A DNA stretch of 52,375 nt, taken from assembly GCA_964520375.1 (NCBI GenBank), contig CAZFNQ010000002.1:1-52375 (forward strand), read 5' to 3'. The notes beneath the pieces were generated by a model that saw nothing but the letters and a program-made list of their open reading frames with translations, was not told where the DNA came from and made no database searches. Each line of letters begins with the position of its first letter. Positions within the stretch are counted from its first letter, which is position 1. Origin of the DNA: CAZFNQ01 sp964520375 (GTDB lineage: Bacteria > Patescibacteriota > Saccharimonadia > Saccharimonadales > JANWIN01). Position numbers and translations under genes: made by a program. Below, piece by piece: positions 14,931-23,857 of this stretch.

Positions 14931-16133
14931 ATGTTCCCTTCAATCTGTATTTTGGGTCGCCAATCAGCCCTAGGGCTAGCTGAGCTAGAAAGTCTGTATG
15001 GTGCTGCCTCCGTGCAGCCAATTGGTAGCGTCGCAGCTTGGCTAAACAAGCCGCCGCAGGAAGTGTCCTTTGCCTACCTTGGCGGCACTATGAAATTTTG
15101 CAAATTGTTAACCGTGTTGGATTCAACCAAATGGGCAGATGTCCAAAAATTTTTAATTGGTGCTGTGCCCCAGCACGCCAAGAAGCTACCAGACGGCAAA
15201 ATGCGTATTGGATTGAGCGTTTACGGTCTTAAAGTTGAACCCAGACAAATTACTGGCACCGGTCTGGAACTTAAAAAAATGCTTAAAAAATCATCCAGAA
15301 GCACCCGGATAGTGCCGAATAATGAGCCAGCTTTAAACACCGCACAGGTATTGTACAATCAATTAACAGGTCCGTTGGGTTGGGAGTTGGTGTTTGTGCG
15401 AGACGGTGCCAAAACAATTGTGGCTCAAAGTATTGCCGTTCAAGATATTACCGCCTACAGCAAACGGGATCGTCAGCGACCAAGGCGAGATGCCCGAGTA
15501 GGCATGCTACCACCCAAACTGGCTCAAATTATCATCAACTTAGCTACTAGCGAAGCCATAGCACCAAACTGTGATCTAAAAGACTTGTTAGATAAGACTA
15601 TCTTGGATCCTTTTTGCGGTACAGGAACTCTGCTAATGGAGGCTGCTTTAATGGGCTACGCCGCATATGGTACGGATATTGAGCCACGTTTGATTGACTA
15701 TTCCAAAGAAAATTTGGAATGGTTAGAAAGAGAAACTAGTATTAAACCCTACTCAAACTTGGAGGTTGCAGATGCCACCGAACATAGATGGAGTAATAAA
15801 TTCAACTTTATTGCTAGCGAAGCATATTTGGGCCGGCCATTTACCTCCCCACCATCTAATGAAATCCTGCAACAAACAATCTCAGAAGTTAACACGATTA
15901 TTAAAAAGTTTTTACGCAATCTAGCCAGTCAAACTCGCCCAGGCCTGCGTTTATGTCTTGCCTTACCTGCCTGGAAAACAACTAGAGGCTTTGAGCACCT
16001 GCCAATACTTGATAATCTTAAGGGGTTAGGCTATAATCGGGTCAGTTTTGTTAATGCTGCGGGAGATGAATTAATTTATCACCGCGCGGGTCAAATTGTT
16101 GGCCGCGAACTAGTTGTATTAATACGATCGTAG
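14931..16133 (+). CDS. Trm11/THUMP-type RNA (or DNA) methyltransferase-like protein
   Basis: The 400-aa protein has an N-terminal FLD/THUMP-like part (about 1-170), the linker RDARVGMLPPKLAQIIINLA (187-206) typical of Trm11-like enzymes, and a Rossmann SAM-binding site ILDPFCGTGTLLMEAAL (224-240) with the acidic YGTDIEPR (246-253). Motif IV, normally DPPY or NPPY in N-methyltransferases, is here SEAYLGRPF (296-304). The target could be a guanine in tRNA, but this substitution makes it uncertain. The start is 6 nt behind TATACT, with no ribosome site. rpmA follows in the same direction. Confidence 0.78.
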   Translation: MFPSICILGRQSALGLAELESLYGAASVQPIGSVAAWLNKPPQEVSFAYLGGTMKFCKLLTVLDSTKWADVQKFLIGAVPQHAKKLPDGKMRIGLSVYGLKVEPRQITGTGLELKKMLKKSSRSTRIVPNNEPALNTAQVLYNQLTGPLGWELVFVRDGAKTIVAQSIAVQDITAYSKRDRQRPRRDARVGMLPPKLAQIIINLATSEAIAPNCDLKDLLDKTILDPFCGTGTLLMEAALMGYAAYGTDIEPRLIDYSKENLEWLERETSIKPYSNLEVADATEHRWSNKFNFIASEAYLGRPFTSPPSNEILQQTISEVNTIIKKFLRNLASQTRPGLRLCLALPAWKTTRGFEHLPILDNLKGLGYNRVSFVNAAGDELIYHRAGQIVGRELVVLIRS

Positions 16134-16170
16134 AGTAGATAGCTCAGATCACATAAAAAGGATTTAGGAT

Positions 16171-16443
16171 ATGAGTCATGTTAAAGCAGGTGGCGCTGCA
16201 AAAAATGTCCATGATAGCCCCGGACAACGATTCGGAGTTAAGTTATTTGGCGGTGAAAAGGTCAAAACCGGTCAAATTATTCTGCGTCAAGCCGGCATGA
16301 CTAAGCGTGCTGGAAAAGGCACGTTTTTAAGTAAAGATTTTACGATTCACGCTGCAAAAGATGGAACCGTTAAATTTAACAGTCGCAAAGTCCGCTTATT
16401 TACTGGCAAATCTGTTCGTCGTACCGAAGCCAGCGTAGAATAA
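16171..16443 (+). CDS. rpmA: Ribosomal protein bL27
   Basis: The 90-aa protein shows the bL27 core: SHVKAGGAAKNVHDSPGQRFGVKLFGGEKV and the IILRQAGMTKRAGKGTFLSKDFTIHAAKDG region. Its N-terminal arm reaches toward the peptidyl-transferase centre, and there is no cleaved N-terminal extension of the Firmicutes kind. The usual partner rplU (bL21) is not adjacent; a methyltransferase gene precedes it instead. AGGA lies upstream of the ATG. A strong terminator follows at 16462-16482. Confidence 0.95.
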   Translation: MSHVKAGGAAKNVHDSPGQRFGVKLFGGEKVKTGQIILRQAGMTKRAGKGTFLSKDFTIHAAKDGTVKFNSRKVRLFTGKSVRRTEASVE

Positions 16444-16461
16444 ATGCTTTCAAAAATAAAA

Positions 16462-16482
16462 ACACCGCTGTACGAGCGGTGT
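16462..16482. terminator. Bidirectional Rho-independent terminator after rpmA
   Basis: ACACCGCT and AGCGGTGT form a perfect 8-bp stem around a 5-nt loop, followed by a T-run on the plus strand and preceded by an A-run. It can therefore terminate rpmA and also the leftward gene at 16505-16723. Confidence 0.85.
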
Positions 16483-16504
16483 TTTTTGTTGCCTTGCTAT
16501 TGTT

Positions 16505-16723
16505 TTAGCCGGCTGGTGTAACTGCTGGTGGGACAGAACCGTCGCCACCGCCTGTTGCATCGCCATCACCAGGCATTGGGTCACCTGATGGTGCCGGTGT
16601 AGCTGGCTCTACTGGTGTAGTAGGCTCCATAGGAGGATTTGCTGGCGGCATTTGTGTACCACCGTCGCCATCACTGCCTGGTGTCGGTGCTGGTGTTTGA
16701 GGGGCTGGTGCGTTTGGATCCAT
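16505..16723 (-). CDS. Small Pro/Gly/Asp-rich low-complexity protein
   Basis: This 72-aa protein consists almost entirely of Pro, Ala, Thr, Gly, Asp and Met (for example PTPGSDGDGGTQMPP). No hydrophobic segment or fold is predicted by eye, so it is probably disordered. A clear GGAG ribosome site 8 nt before the ATG and a terminator just beyond the stop support it as a real gene. Function is unknown. Confidence 0.6.
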   Translation of the reverse strand: MDPNAPAPQTPAPTPGSDGDGGTQMPPANPPMEPTTPVEPATPAPSGDPMPGDGDATGGGDGSVPPAVTPAG

Positions 16724-16865
16724 TACGCAACTCCTTATTTATTTTGATATAACCCGCTTACTGTACCATAAGCGTTTGTCTTTGTCATCTTTATTTAATT
16801 GTCAAATTGACATCTATATTTGTATTAATTATTTTGTTTTATAAAAAGTGTCCCAGGGTAGAAAT

Positions 16866-17438
16866 TTATTGACCGCGGTGCAAAGGATTTATTTTTCTCC
16901 TAGTTAGGAAAAATCTTTTTGCACGGCGCATCCGGCCAGGATTTGTTTCTTTTACAGGCTTATCTGCCTCTACTGTTAGTTCTGGCTTTTGCAGTGGTAA
17001 AAAATGGGCCTTAGCCGTGTATCCCAGCTCGTTATCTGGAAAACCGGTCGTAGGATGAGTTTCCTCAACTGTCAGCCTACCCTTTGGCAACCCTGTTGTT
17101 TTATCAATCACTGGTGCGTTCCATCGCACTATCTCAATATTTTGGTCTATATCGTACTTAGTAGGATCTTCCTGCTTGCCATCTATATTGTCAGCACCAA
17201 ATTCACGTCTAAGCCTCTCGAGCACCTCTACAGCACCAGATCGTGTTGCTGGAATATCAATAATTTTTTGAGTATCAATATCTACGTAGGCTGGTATTGT
17301 TAAACCTAAATTTATACTTTCATTTGGGGATTTGCCACCACTTATAACGTCGTCAACAAAACTATATATATCTTCTACTTTATGCTCAAAGACGTCACCA
17401 ACCGGATCAATTTCAATGTGTCTTGCAGTTTCAGCCAT
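16866..17438 (-). CDS. Hypothetical protein, 190 aa
   Basis: No family is recognised. The protein is hydrophilic and acidic up to residue 160, and ends with a strongly basic stretch (MRRAKRFFLTRRKINPLHR), which could bind nucleic acid or the membrane surface. No signal peptide or membrane segment is seen. It lies 15 bp downstream of an orphan response regulator and is probably cotranscribed with it. Confidence 0.55.
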   Translation of the reverse strand: MAETARHIEIDPVGDVFEHKVEDIYSFVDDVISGGKSPNESINLGLTIPAYVDIDTQKIIDIPATRSGAVEVLERLRREFGADNIDGKQEDPTKYDIDQNIEIVRWNAPVIDKTTGLPKGRLTVEETHPTTGFPDNELGYTAKAHFLPLQKPELTVEADKPVKETNPGRMRRAKRFFLTRRKINPLHRGQ

Positions 17439-17453
17439 ATAAATGTGTCATTA

Positions 17454-17867
17454 TTATATATTTAGATGTCGTTTAATGCGGTCCACCACATCAGCAATAA
17501 CGACCTGAGATTTGACTAAATAATCATCCACGCCCAGACTTTTTGCCCGCTCGACATCACTTGCTTGGCTAAGAGCAGTCAGCATAATAATTTTTACATT
17601 GCCTACCTCTGGGGTATTTCGCAAAATATCTAAGACGTCAAAGCCACTAACTTTTGGCATCATAACATCTAGCAGTATTAAATCAGGGCGATATTGGAGG
17701 GTTGCAGTTAAAGCATCCTCACCATTGGGTACTCGCTTAACGTCAAAACCTTCAGCCTGTAACCTAGTTAAATAGACTTCGGCTAGAGCGTCATCATCTT
17801 CTACCAGTAGAACTTTTTTGGGTTTTTGGTCGGGCTGGTCTCGGGTTGGACTTGGTTGATTTACCAT
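17454..17867 (-). CDS. Single-domain response regulator (canonical receiver)
   Basis: The 137-aa CheY-like protein has all receiver residues: acidic VEDDD near 22-26, the phosphoacceptor Asp in LILLDVMMP, Thr in MLTAL, and Lys in DDYLVKS. It has no output domain, so it would signal by protein contact. An intact histidine kinase is not seen in the window. Its intact site contrasts with the altered receiver at 10504-10887. The gene just downstream (16866-17438) may be its partner. Confidence 0.88.
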   Translation of the reverse strand: MVNQPSPTRDQPDQKPKKVLLVEDDDALAEVYLTRLQAEGFDVKRVPNGEDALTATLQYRPDLILLDVMMPKVSGFDVLDILRNTPEVGNVKIIMLTALSQASDVERAKSLGVDDYLVKSQVVIADVVDRIKRHLNI

Positions 17868-17919
17868 ATTGCTATCCTATCATTTTAGACTAGCTGGTGC
17901 CAATAGAGCTTTAGGGTCA

Positions 17920-19524
17920 TTAATGGGAAATTAAGCTGGCTATAAAGCCGCGGAACATAGGGTGGGGGCGATTGGGCCGACTCAAAAATTCTGGGTGAAA
18001 TTGACTGGATACAAAAAACGGATGGTCAATAGCTTCGACAATCTCGACCAAATTGCCATCTGGTGAAGTACCCACAGCCCGAATTCCCCATTGTTCATAT
18101 TTATCTCGGTAAGTGTTATTACATTCGTAACGATGACGGTGTCGTTCAGTTATTTTAGTAGATCCATATAATTTTGCAGACAGGCTGTCTTTAATAATCT
18201 GACAGGGATAATTACCTAAACGCATAGTTCCGCCAGTGTTTTCCTTACCCCGTTGGCCATCCATAGTATCAATAACTAGATTATTGCTCTTTGGGTTTAG
18301 TTCACCACTAGAAGCATCTTTAACTCCGCTTAATCGAGCGGCGGCAATAACACCCATCTGTAACCCTAAGCACAAGCCAAGGTAAGGTAATTTGTTTTGC
18401 AGCGAATACTGGGCTGCCCGGATTTTACCTTCTAGTCCCCTTATGCCAAAGCCACCCGGCACTACAATGCCATCTAAGCCGGCCAAGTCCTTGGCAACAT
18501 TTTTGCTTTTTTCTAGCTGTTCAGCATTAACCCATTTTATTTTTAAATCTACTTCATTCCACCAAGCAGCCGACCGCAAAGCCTCGAACACAGACATATA
18601 GGTATCCTGATTGTCCATATACTTAGCCACTACCCCAACTGTTACCGGTCGGCGGAATCGGGTTTCAGCTCGTTTAACTACACCTCGCCAGCTCTTCATG
18701 TGTGGTCGGCTCATCTTGAGTCCCAGGTGTGTGCTAATTACTTTAGCAATTCCTGTATCTTCCAGAGTTAATGGCACTTCATAAATAGACGGCGCGTTTG
18801 GCAAAAATGCTATAGCTTCTTCAGCTACCCCACTAAATAAGCTTAATTTACGCTTGGCATTTGGATTGGCTCGTTTTTCGCTACGCGCCACTAATACATC
18901 GGGTGTTATGCCCAATCCGCGTAGTTCACGGACCGAATTTTGGGCTGGCTTAGTTTTGACCTCTTGGCTAGCCGCTAAAAAAGGTAAATACACCACATGT
19001 ACGTACATACACTTGTCCCGACCTACAGCGATACCCAGTTCGCGGATAGCCTCTATAAAACTTAGACTCTCATAGTCGCCAACTGTGCCGCCAATTTCGA
19101 CAATATGCACATCAAAACCGTCGCCTGCTTCCATAATATATCGCTGAATAGCAGCTGTTAAATGAGGAATGATCTGTACATCATCACCCTCGTATTTGCC
19201 GGCTCGTTCATCTTGGATTACTTTCAGCAGTACTCGTCCAGCCATCAGTGAACTATTTTTATCAACCTCTTGATCTAAGAACCTTTCATAGTGGCCCAAG
19301 TCTAAATCTGTTTCAGCGCCATCGTGGGTTACAAAGCATTCGCCGTGCTCACGTGGATTTAAAGTACCAGCATCAACATTAAGATATGGATCACATTTTT
19401 GAATATTTACTTTTAGACCTCGTGCCTTGAGGATATTGCCGATTGAAGCGGCCGTTATACCCTTTCCTAAACCGGAAAGCACACCGCCTGTTACAAATAT
19501 AAACTTAGTCGGTCTTTTTGCCAC
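17920..19524 (-). CDS. pyrG: CTP synthase
   Basis: The 534-aa enzyme makes CTP from UTP, ATP and glutamine. The synthetase domain starts KFIFVTGGVLSGLGKGI, with the P-loop-like region and the DPYLNVDAGT segment. The C-terminal class I glutaminase has the nucleophile in LGLCLGLQMG and the His/Glu pair in QFHPEF near the end. The start is GTG with GGGAGG 8 nt upstream. It is one of the few nucleotide-metabolism genes here, consistent with a reduced genome that interconverts but does not make pyrimidines de novo. Confidence 0.97.
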   Translation of the reverse strand: MAKRPTKFIFVTGGVLSGLGKGITAASIGNILKARGLKVNIQKCDPYLNVDAGTLNPREHGECFVTHDGAETDLDLGHYERFLDQEVDKNSSLMAGRVLLKVIQDERAGKYEGDDVQIIPHLTAAIQRYIMEAGDGFDVHIVEIGGTVGDYESLSFIEAIRELGIAVGRDKCMYVHVVYLPFLAASQEVKTKPAQNSVRELRGLGITPDVLVARSEKRANPNAKRKLSLFSGVAEEAIAFLPNAPSIYEVPLTLEDTGIAKVISTHLGLKMSRPHMKSWRGVVKRAETRFRRPVTVGVVAKYMDNQDTYMSVFEALRSAAWWNEVDLKIKWVNAEQLEKSKNVAKDLAGLDGIVVPGGFGIRGLEGKIRAAQYSLQNKLPYLGLCLGLQMGVIAAARLSGVKDASSGELNPKSNNLVIDTMDGQRGKENTGGTMRLGNYPCQIIKDSLSAKLYGSTKITERHRHRYECNNTYRDKYEQWGIRAVGTSPDGNLVEIVEAIDHPFFVSSQFHPEFLSRPNRPHPMFRGFIASLISH

Positions 19525-19634
19525 CGCTGTTCCTCCCTAAAGGCACCCAAGGCACTTTATTGCCCTAATGCTACCATAACTCCTAGAAAATAGAAAAGCG
19601 AAATACTAAGATTAGGCCTAAAGCTTCTTTAATG

Positions 19635-20885
19635 CTACTTGAGTGCGTTTAAAGCGGCCTCGAGTTGAGGGTCGCGGTTGGCTTTTATATCCGCATCGCT
19701 GCGCTTTATAACCCTGTCAGGAGATATACCCTGTTTATCTATGTTTTTGCCGTCTGGAGTATACCAACGCGCAATAGTGACCTTTAGCATAGCACCATCA
19801 GCTAGATTAATTATGTCTTGAACACTTCCCTTGCCAAAACTTTTAACACCGATAAGTATGGCCGCGTGGTTATCATGTAGAGCACCAGCTGTAATTTCGC
19901 TGGCACTGGCGCTACCGTCGTCAATTAATACTACCGTGGGAGTTCCCGTTAATGTTGATTTTTCATGGGCGCGGTAAGTGTCGATAATTATGCCGTCACG
20001 ACGCGTGGTTAAAATGGTTTGACCTGGTTTTAGCCACAGGCTGGAAACTTTTACCGCCGCACTTAGTTCTCCGCCCGGATCACCGCGCAGATCTAAAATT
20101 ATAGCTTTAGCACCGGCATTTTTTAGATTACCAGCTGCCTTGGCTACTAAATCACCAGTGTCGTTTGAGAACTCGCTAATTTTAATATAACCAATGTTAC
20201 TTTTTAAAGTCTTAGAGCTAACACTTGGTATCTTAATTTCAGTTCGAGTTATGGATAAGCTGATAGTTTGGCTTTTGCCTCTAAGAATCTTTAATTTAAC
20301 TTTTGTACCGGCCGGGCCACGTATATGGCTGACGGCTTCGTCTACCGACATGTTAGTCGTCGACTGGCCGTTAATTTCAATTATTATATCTTTGGATTTT
20401 AGTCCGGTCTTTTGGGCTGGAAAACCAGCAATCGGCGATACCACAATGAGGTTTCCGTCCTTGTCTTTGCTAAGTTCCGCACCAATACCCTGAAAGGTAC
20501 CATTTAACTGGTTATTAAAGTCTTTCGCCTCATCAGGCGTGAAGTAATCTGTATAAGGATCGCCCGTAGCCTGAACTAAGCCGTGTTTTAATCCGTCTAG
20601 CAATTTGTTAGCATCAAGCTGGCCGTCATAATTTTGCCGTAGTGAATTATAGATCTTCTCAACAGAAGAGTAATTTAGATTTGCCGGAAGTGTCTTTTGT
20701 TCTGTTTTTAATCCGCCGATTTGGATATGACCACTGCCTACTGCCATGCCTAGCCAAAATACACCTACTATAACTAGAATTTTAGCCGCTGAATTAGTAA
20801 TTCTTGCTACCACTGATTGTTTAGTGGATTGTGAGTCGCTGCGGTTGAACAAAGTCCCCTCCAATATCAAAAATACAGCCTTCAT
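19635..20885 (-). CDS. ctpA: Carboxyl-terminal processing protease (S41, CtpA-like)
   Basis: The protein (416 aa from ATG 20885) has a membrane anchor (about 30-50), a PDZ domain (GIGAELSKDKDGNLIVVSPI, then PAQKTGLKSKDIIIEINGQ) and the S41 protease domain with Ser in DDGSASASEI and Lys in FGKGSVQD, the catalytic dyad. Such enzymes trim cell-wall hydrolases and exported proteins. The start is uncertain: TTAACA-16-TATTGT ends 8 nt before ATG 20885, while TTG 20852 has a GGAGGGG ribosome site. Its position after the pcsB-like/ftsX/ftsE genes suggests control of division hydrolases. Confidence 0.93.
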   Translation of the reverse strand: MKAVFLILEGTLFNRSDSQSTKQSVVARITNSAAKILVIVGVFWLGMAVGSGHIQIGGLKTEQKTLPANLNYSSVEKIYNSLRQNYDGQLDANKLLDGLKHGLVQATGDPYTDYFTPDEAKDFNNQLNGTFQGIGAELSKDKDGNLIVVSPIAGFPAQKTGLKSKDIIIEINGQSTTNMSVDEAVSHIRGPAGTKVKLKILRGKSQTISLSITRTEIKIPSVSSKTLKSNIGYIKISEFSNDTGDLVAKAAGNLKNAGAKAIILDLRGDPGGELSAAVKVSSLWLKPGQTILTTRRDGIIIDTYRAHEKSTLTGTPTVVLIDDGSASASEITAGALHDNHAAILIGVKSFGKGSVQDIINLADGAMLKVTIARWYTPDGKNIDKQGISPDRVIKRSDADIKANRDPQLEAALNALK

Positions 20886-20943
20886 TATGGCACACAATAG
20901 CCGTTAGCTGTTAGCTGTTAATTAATCGCTACGAAGGCTTAAT

Positions 20944-22083
20944 TTAAAAGTGTATGAAGACCAGGCCAGAGGCAGTAAAATGGTAAATTTCAGAATAAGT
21001 ACCGTGATAATCCCAGTTATATTGGCTAATATTTATAGTGCCATCACCATTGACTGAATCGACATGCATAGCGTGACCAAATGAGCCCCAATAAGCGATA
21101 GCTATATCACCAGCCCGTGGAGAGCCGCTAACGGGTATGCCGGCTGCTCTGGCGTTGTCAGGCCATTGATTAGCATTGCCTGAACCACCCCAATATGGCA
21201 TGTACCGTCCGCTACTGGCTACTTTCCAGGCTGTGTAGCTAACACACTCACGATTGAACATACCCCAAGCATCTATCATGCTATCCTGAGGAGCGTTGCG
21301 CCATGTATCAGGGTAAGTATCGCGGCCGTTATGGCCGGCTACAATTGTATAACCTAAAAAGTGTTGAGCATTTATGGCTGCCTGCTGAGCACGTAAATCA
21401 GCTATTTTTGATTGGTTGGATTGGATTTGCTTATTATAGGTATTTTGTTGACTTTGATTATAAGACAATAGTTGGTCTTGTTTATTCCTGGCCTCAGATA
21501 GTTGAGACTGTTGAGTCTGCAAGTCTAATAACAGCTTCTCTACTTCTGCTTTTTGATCTTGCAGTTTTAGCTTAAGCGCCGTTACTTCGTCCAGCGCATT
21601 TTTGACTTTATCTTGAACGGTACTTTGATAAACTTGTTTATCGACAAAGTCACTTAGGTTATTGCTGGACGCTAGCATTTCAAGTGTGGTAACCTGGCCG
21701 CCAACATATATAGCTCGGACACTAGCTCCTAATATCTGTTTTTGCTTATCAAGCTCGACTTGGGCTTCTGCTATCTGCTTCTTTAGCTGTGCTTGTTTAG
21801 CGTGATTAGTGTCTATTGATTGTTGTAGTGAGCTAATTTGAGCCTGAAGTTTGTTTATTGCATCCTGATAACTACTAGCTTGGTCCTCTAATTGGGCTAC
21901 AGCATCTTGCTTTCGGGCGTTTTGCTTTTCTAAAGTATTAATTTTTTGGTCAAACTGGTCAGCACTAACTCTAATAGATACAGCTGTGCCCAATCCCAAT
22001 ATAACCGCCATTACAACTAGCACTATCTTTCGCGCAGTCGAAGACAATAAAGGTATATTAGCTTTTAATTTTTGTTTTGGCAT
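20944..22083 (-). CDS. Secreted coiled-coil CHAP-domain peptidoglycan hydrolase (PcsB-like)
   Basis: The protein (379 aa from ATG 22083) has a signal anchor, a long coiled coil (about 45-240, rich in Gln, Lys and Leu) and a C-terminal CHAP domain with Cys in RECVSYTAW and His in GHAMHVDSV. This is the architecture of PcsB/RipC-type amidases or endopeptidases activated by FtsEX, whose genes lie directly upstream. I infer that it splits septal peptidoglycan. Its own promoter (TTGAAA, 17 bp, TATAGT) ends 10 nt before the ATG. An apparent TTG start at 22122 is the -35 box. Confidence 0.9.
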   Translation of the reverse strand: MPKQKLKANIPLLSSTARKIVLVVMAVILGLGTAVSIRVSADQFDQKINTLEKQNARKQDAVAQLEDQASSYQDAINKLQAQISSLQQSIDTNHAKQAQLKKQIAEAQVELDKQKQILGASVRAIYVGGQVTTLEMLASSNNLSDFVDKQVYQSTVQDKVKNALDEVTALKLKLQDQKAEVEKLLLDLQTQQSQLSEARNKQDQLLSYNQSQQNTYNKQIQSNQSKIADLRAQQAAINAQHFLGYTIVAGHNGRDTYPDTWRNAPQDSMIDAWGMFNRECVSYTAWKVASSGRYMPYWGGSGNANQWPDNARAAGIPVSGSPRAGDIAIAYWGSFGHAMHVDSVNGDGTINISQYNWDYHGTYSEIYHFTASGLVFIHF

Positions 22084-22093
22084 TAGCATATTC

Positions 22094-22122
22094 ACTATAA
22101 CACACCCCCTGTTACATTTCAA
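22094..22122 (-). promoter_or_regulatory. Sigma-70 promoter for the pcsB-like gene
   Basis: Minus-strand TTGAAA (22122-22117) and TATAGT (22099-22094) have a 17-bp spacer with TGT before the -10. Predicted start is about 22087, 4 nt before ATG 22083. It lets the hydrolase be transcribed apart from ftsEX. Confidence 0.7.
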
Positions 22123-22187
22123 CCCCTCGCGAGTACCTTTGACAAGGTCGATCCCTTTGGAACGATCTTTATTTTATCGATGTAGCT

Positions 22188-23150
22188 TTATTTCGTTGTC
22201 TTGAATTTTAGATATCGCCGCGTAGCAAATGTAGACGAAGCGGCTCCAATCAATATACCAACGCCCAGCTGTAAAGTCAAAAATATCCAAAAATGGCTGG
22301 CAAAATATTCATTGGCATAATTAATATCCAATACGCCAAAATTTGTCGCCTGTAGTGTAGATGAGGAGACAGCAAATAATCCATTTAACAAAGCCACGGA
22401 TATAACCGCTGAAAAGACACCATAGAGCATACTCTCGACCACGAATGGCCCGCGGATATAAGAAGTGCTAGCACCGAGTAGACGCATTATTGTCAGCTCA
22501 TCACGACGATTGAATATAGCCATTTGAATGGTATTAAAGATAATCATTATAGATATCAAGGCAAAGACTATTACCCCAGCCGCCGTGGCTCGGCGTAAAA
22601 AGATCGATGCTCGGGCTATATTATCAACAGCCTCCTTAAGCGTGCCGGAATACGAGCTTGGCTCAGCTTGTAGATCCTGAATCTCCGGTTTATCCAAGAA
22701 TTTTTTTATACCGCTAAGTTTATTGGTATCGATGGGTTTTATCTGAATAGTTGCAGGCAATGGATTGCCAGCCTCTGCGGCCGCAAGCAATAGATCTCGA
22801 TTTCCAGCATACTGCTTATTATAATTGGCCAGGGCCTGCTCTTTAGATACATAAGTAACTGACTCGACGTTATCAAGGTGTTTAATTTGAGCAGTTAAAT
22901 CATCAGTTTGCTGAGGGGTCACTGAGTCTTTTAAATACACAGATACGTTAATTTTGTCTGTAATTTGCTGCACGGTATTGTTGAAAGTAGCATTGGCTAT
23001 AAGAGAAAACAGCACTATTGTAAGCGTAATTGTCATTACCGCCATGGCTGCGATGCTCAACCAAGAATTGCGCACAAAATTTATGCAACCGCTTCGTATT
23101 ATTCGACGAAGTGTAGTTAGCCAGCGCTTAAATCTTTCCCAACTAGTCAT
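22188..23150 (-). CDS. ftsX: Cell division protein FtsX
   Basis: The 320-aa permease-like protein has four membrane helices: one near 25-50, then an extracytoplasmic loop (about 55-175), followed by three C-terminal helices. The loop carries the FtsX signature KINVSVYLKDSVTPQQ, and IFNRRDELTIMRLLGAS marks the cytosolic coupling segment. FtsX transmits FtsE ATP hydrolysis to the exterior hydrolase. Its start overlaps the ftsE stop by 4 bp (ATGA), and the CHAP hydrolase gene follows, completing the FtsE-FtsX-hydrolase module. Confidence 0.95.
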   Translation of the reverse strand: MTSWERFKRWLTTLRRIIRSGCINFVRNSWLSIAAMAVMTITLTIVLFSLIANATFNNTVQQITDKINVSVYLKDSVTPQQTDDLTAQIKHLDNVESVTYVSKEQALANYNKQYAGNRDLLLAAAEAGNPLPATIQIKPIDTNKLSGIKKFLDKPEIQDLQAEPSSYSGTLKEAVDNIARASIFLRRATAAGVIVFALISIMIIFNTIQMAIFNRRDELTIMRLLGASTSYIRGPFVVESMLYGVFSAVISVALLNGLFAVSSSTLQATNFGVLDINYANEYFASHFWIFLTLQLGVGILIGAASSTFATRRYLKFKTTK

Positions 23151-23830
23151 GACTTATAGGCTCCACCTGCCCTGTCGCTAGCAATTTTTCCGTCATGAAT
23201 TGTAATAACCCTTCGCTTCAGCCGGTTGACTATATCCTGGTTATGAGTGGTCAATAAAACCGTGGTGCCATAGCGATTAATTTTTTCCAAAACTTTAATC
23301 ACGTCCCAAGCATGTTTCGGGTCCAAATTACCGGTCGGCTCATCAGCAATCAATATTTTAGGCTGGCGAACAATGGCACGGGCAATAGCCACCCGCTGGC
23401 GCTCACCACCTGACAATTCAAGTGGCATACGCTTTTCCTTGCCTTTAAGGCCGACAATATCCAGTACCCTAGGTACGGTATGGTGGATCTCGCTATTGCC
23501 CATACCCACCATTTCCAGGGCAAAAGCCACATTTTCAAATACGTTTTTACCGTTTAATAGCTTATAGTCCTGGAAAACTACGCCAATTTTACGCCTTAGC
23601 AATGGAATTTCTTTGTCCTTGAGCTTATCATAATCTATGCCGCCGACAATTATTTTGCCACCGGTCGGTTTCTCCTCGCGTGTTAGCAGTTTCAACAAAG
23701 TGGATTTGCCAGCACCACTGGGACCGACAATAATAACAAACTCCTTGGGTTCAACATGCAGGCTGACACGATCTAGTGCCGGAGCAATTTCACGGTTATA
23801 ACTTTTACTTACCCTATCAAGCAGAATCAT
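23147..23830 (-). CDS. ftsE: Cell division ATP-binding protein FtsE
   Basis: The 227-aa ABC ATPase has Walker A GPSGAGKST (about 37-45), the signature LSGGERQRVAIARAIV, Walker B ILIADEPTGNLD and the switch His (TTHNQD). The early MILLDRVSKSYN and PLLRRKIGVVFQDYKLL are typical of FtsE. It pairs with FtsX to drive septal wall hydrolysis. An extended -10 (TGC-TATAAT) ends 12 nt before its ATG and no ribosome site is visible. Confidence 0.96.
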   Translation of the reverse strand: MILLDRVSKSYNREIAPALDRVSLHVEPKEFVIIVGPSGAGKSTLLKLLTREEKPTGGKIIVGGIDYDKLKDKEIPLLRRKIGVVFQDYKLLNGKNVFENVAFALEMVGMGNSEIHHTVPRVLDIVGLKGKEKRMPLELSGGERQRVAIARAIVRQPKILIADEPTGNLDPKHAWDVIKVLEKINRYGTTVLLTTHNQDIVNRLKRRVITIHDGKIASDRAGGAYKS

Positions 23831-23857
23831 ATAGTACTGCCTATTATAGCAAATCGC

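Noticed and set aside
14851..15021. N-terminal extension of the YbhN-like protein
   Set aside because: It would run through the promoter palindrome and into the divergent methyltransferase gene, and it has no membrane-protein character. ATG 14850 fits the family start.
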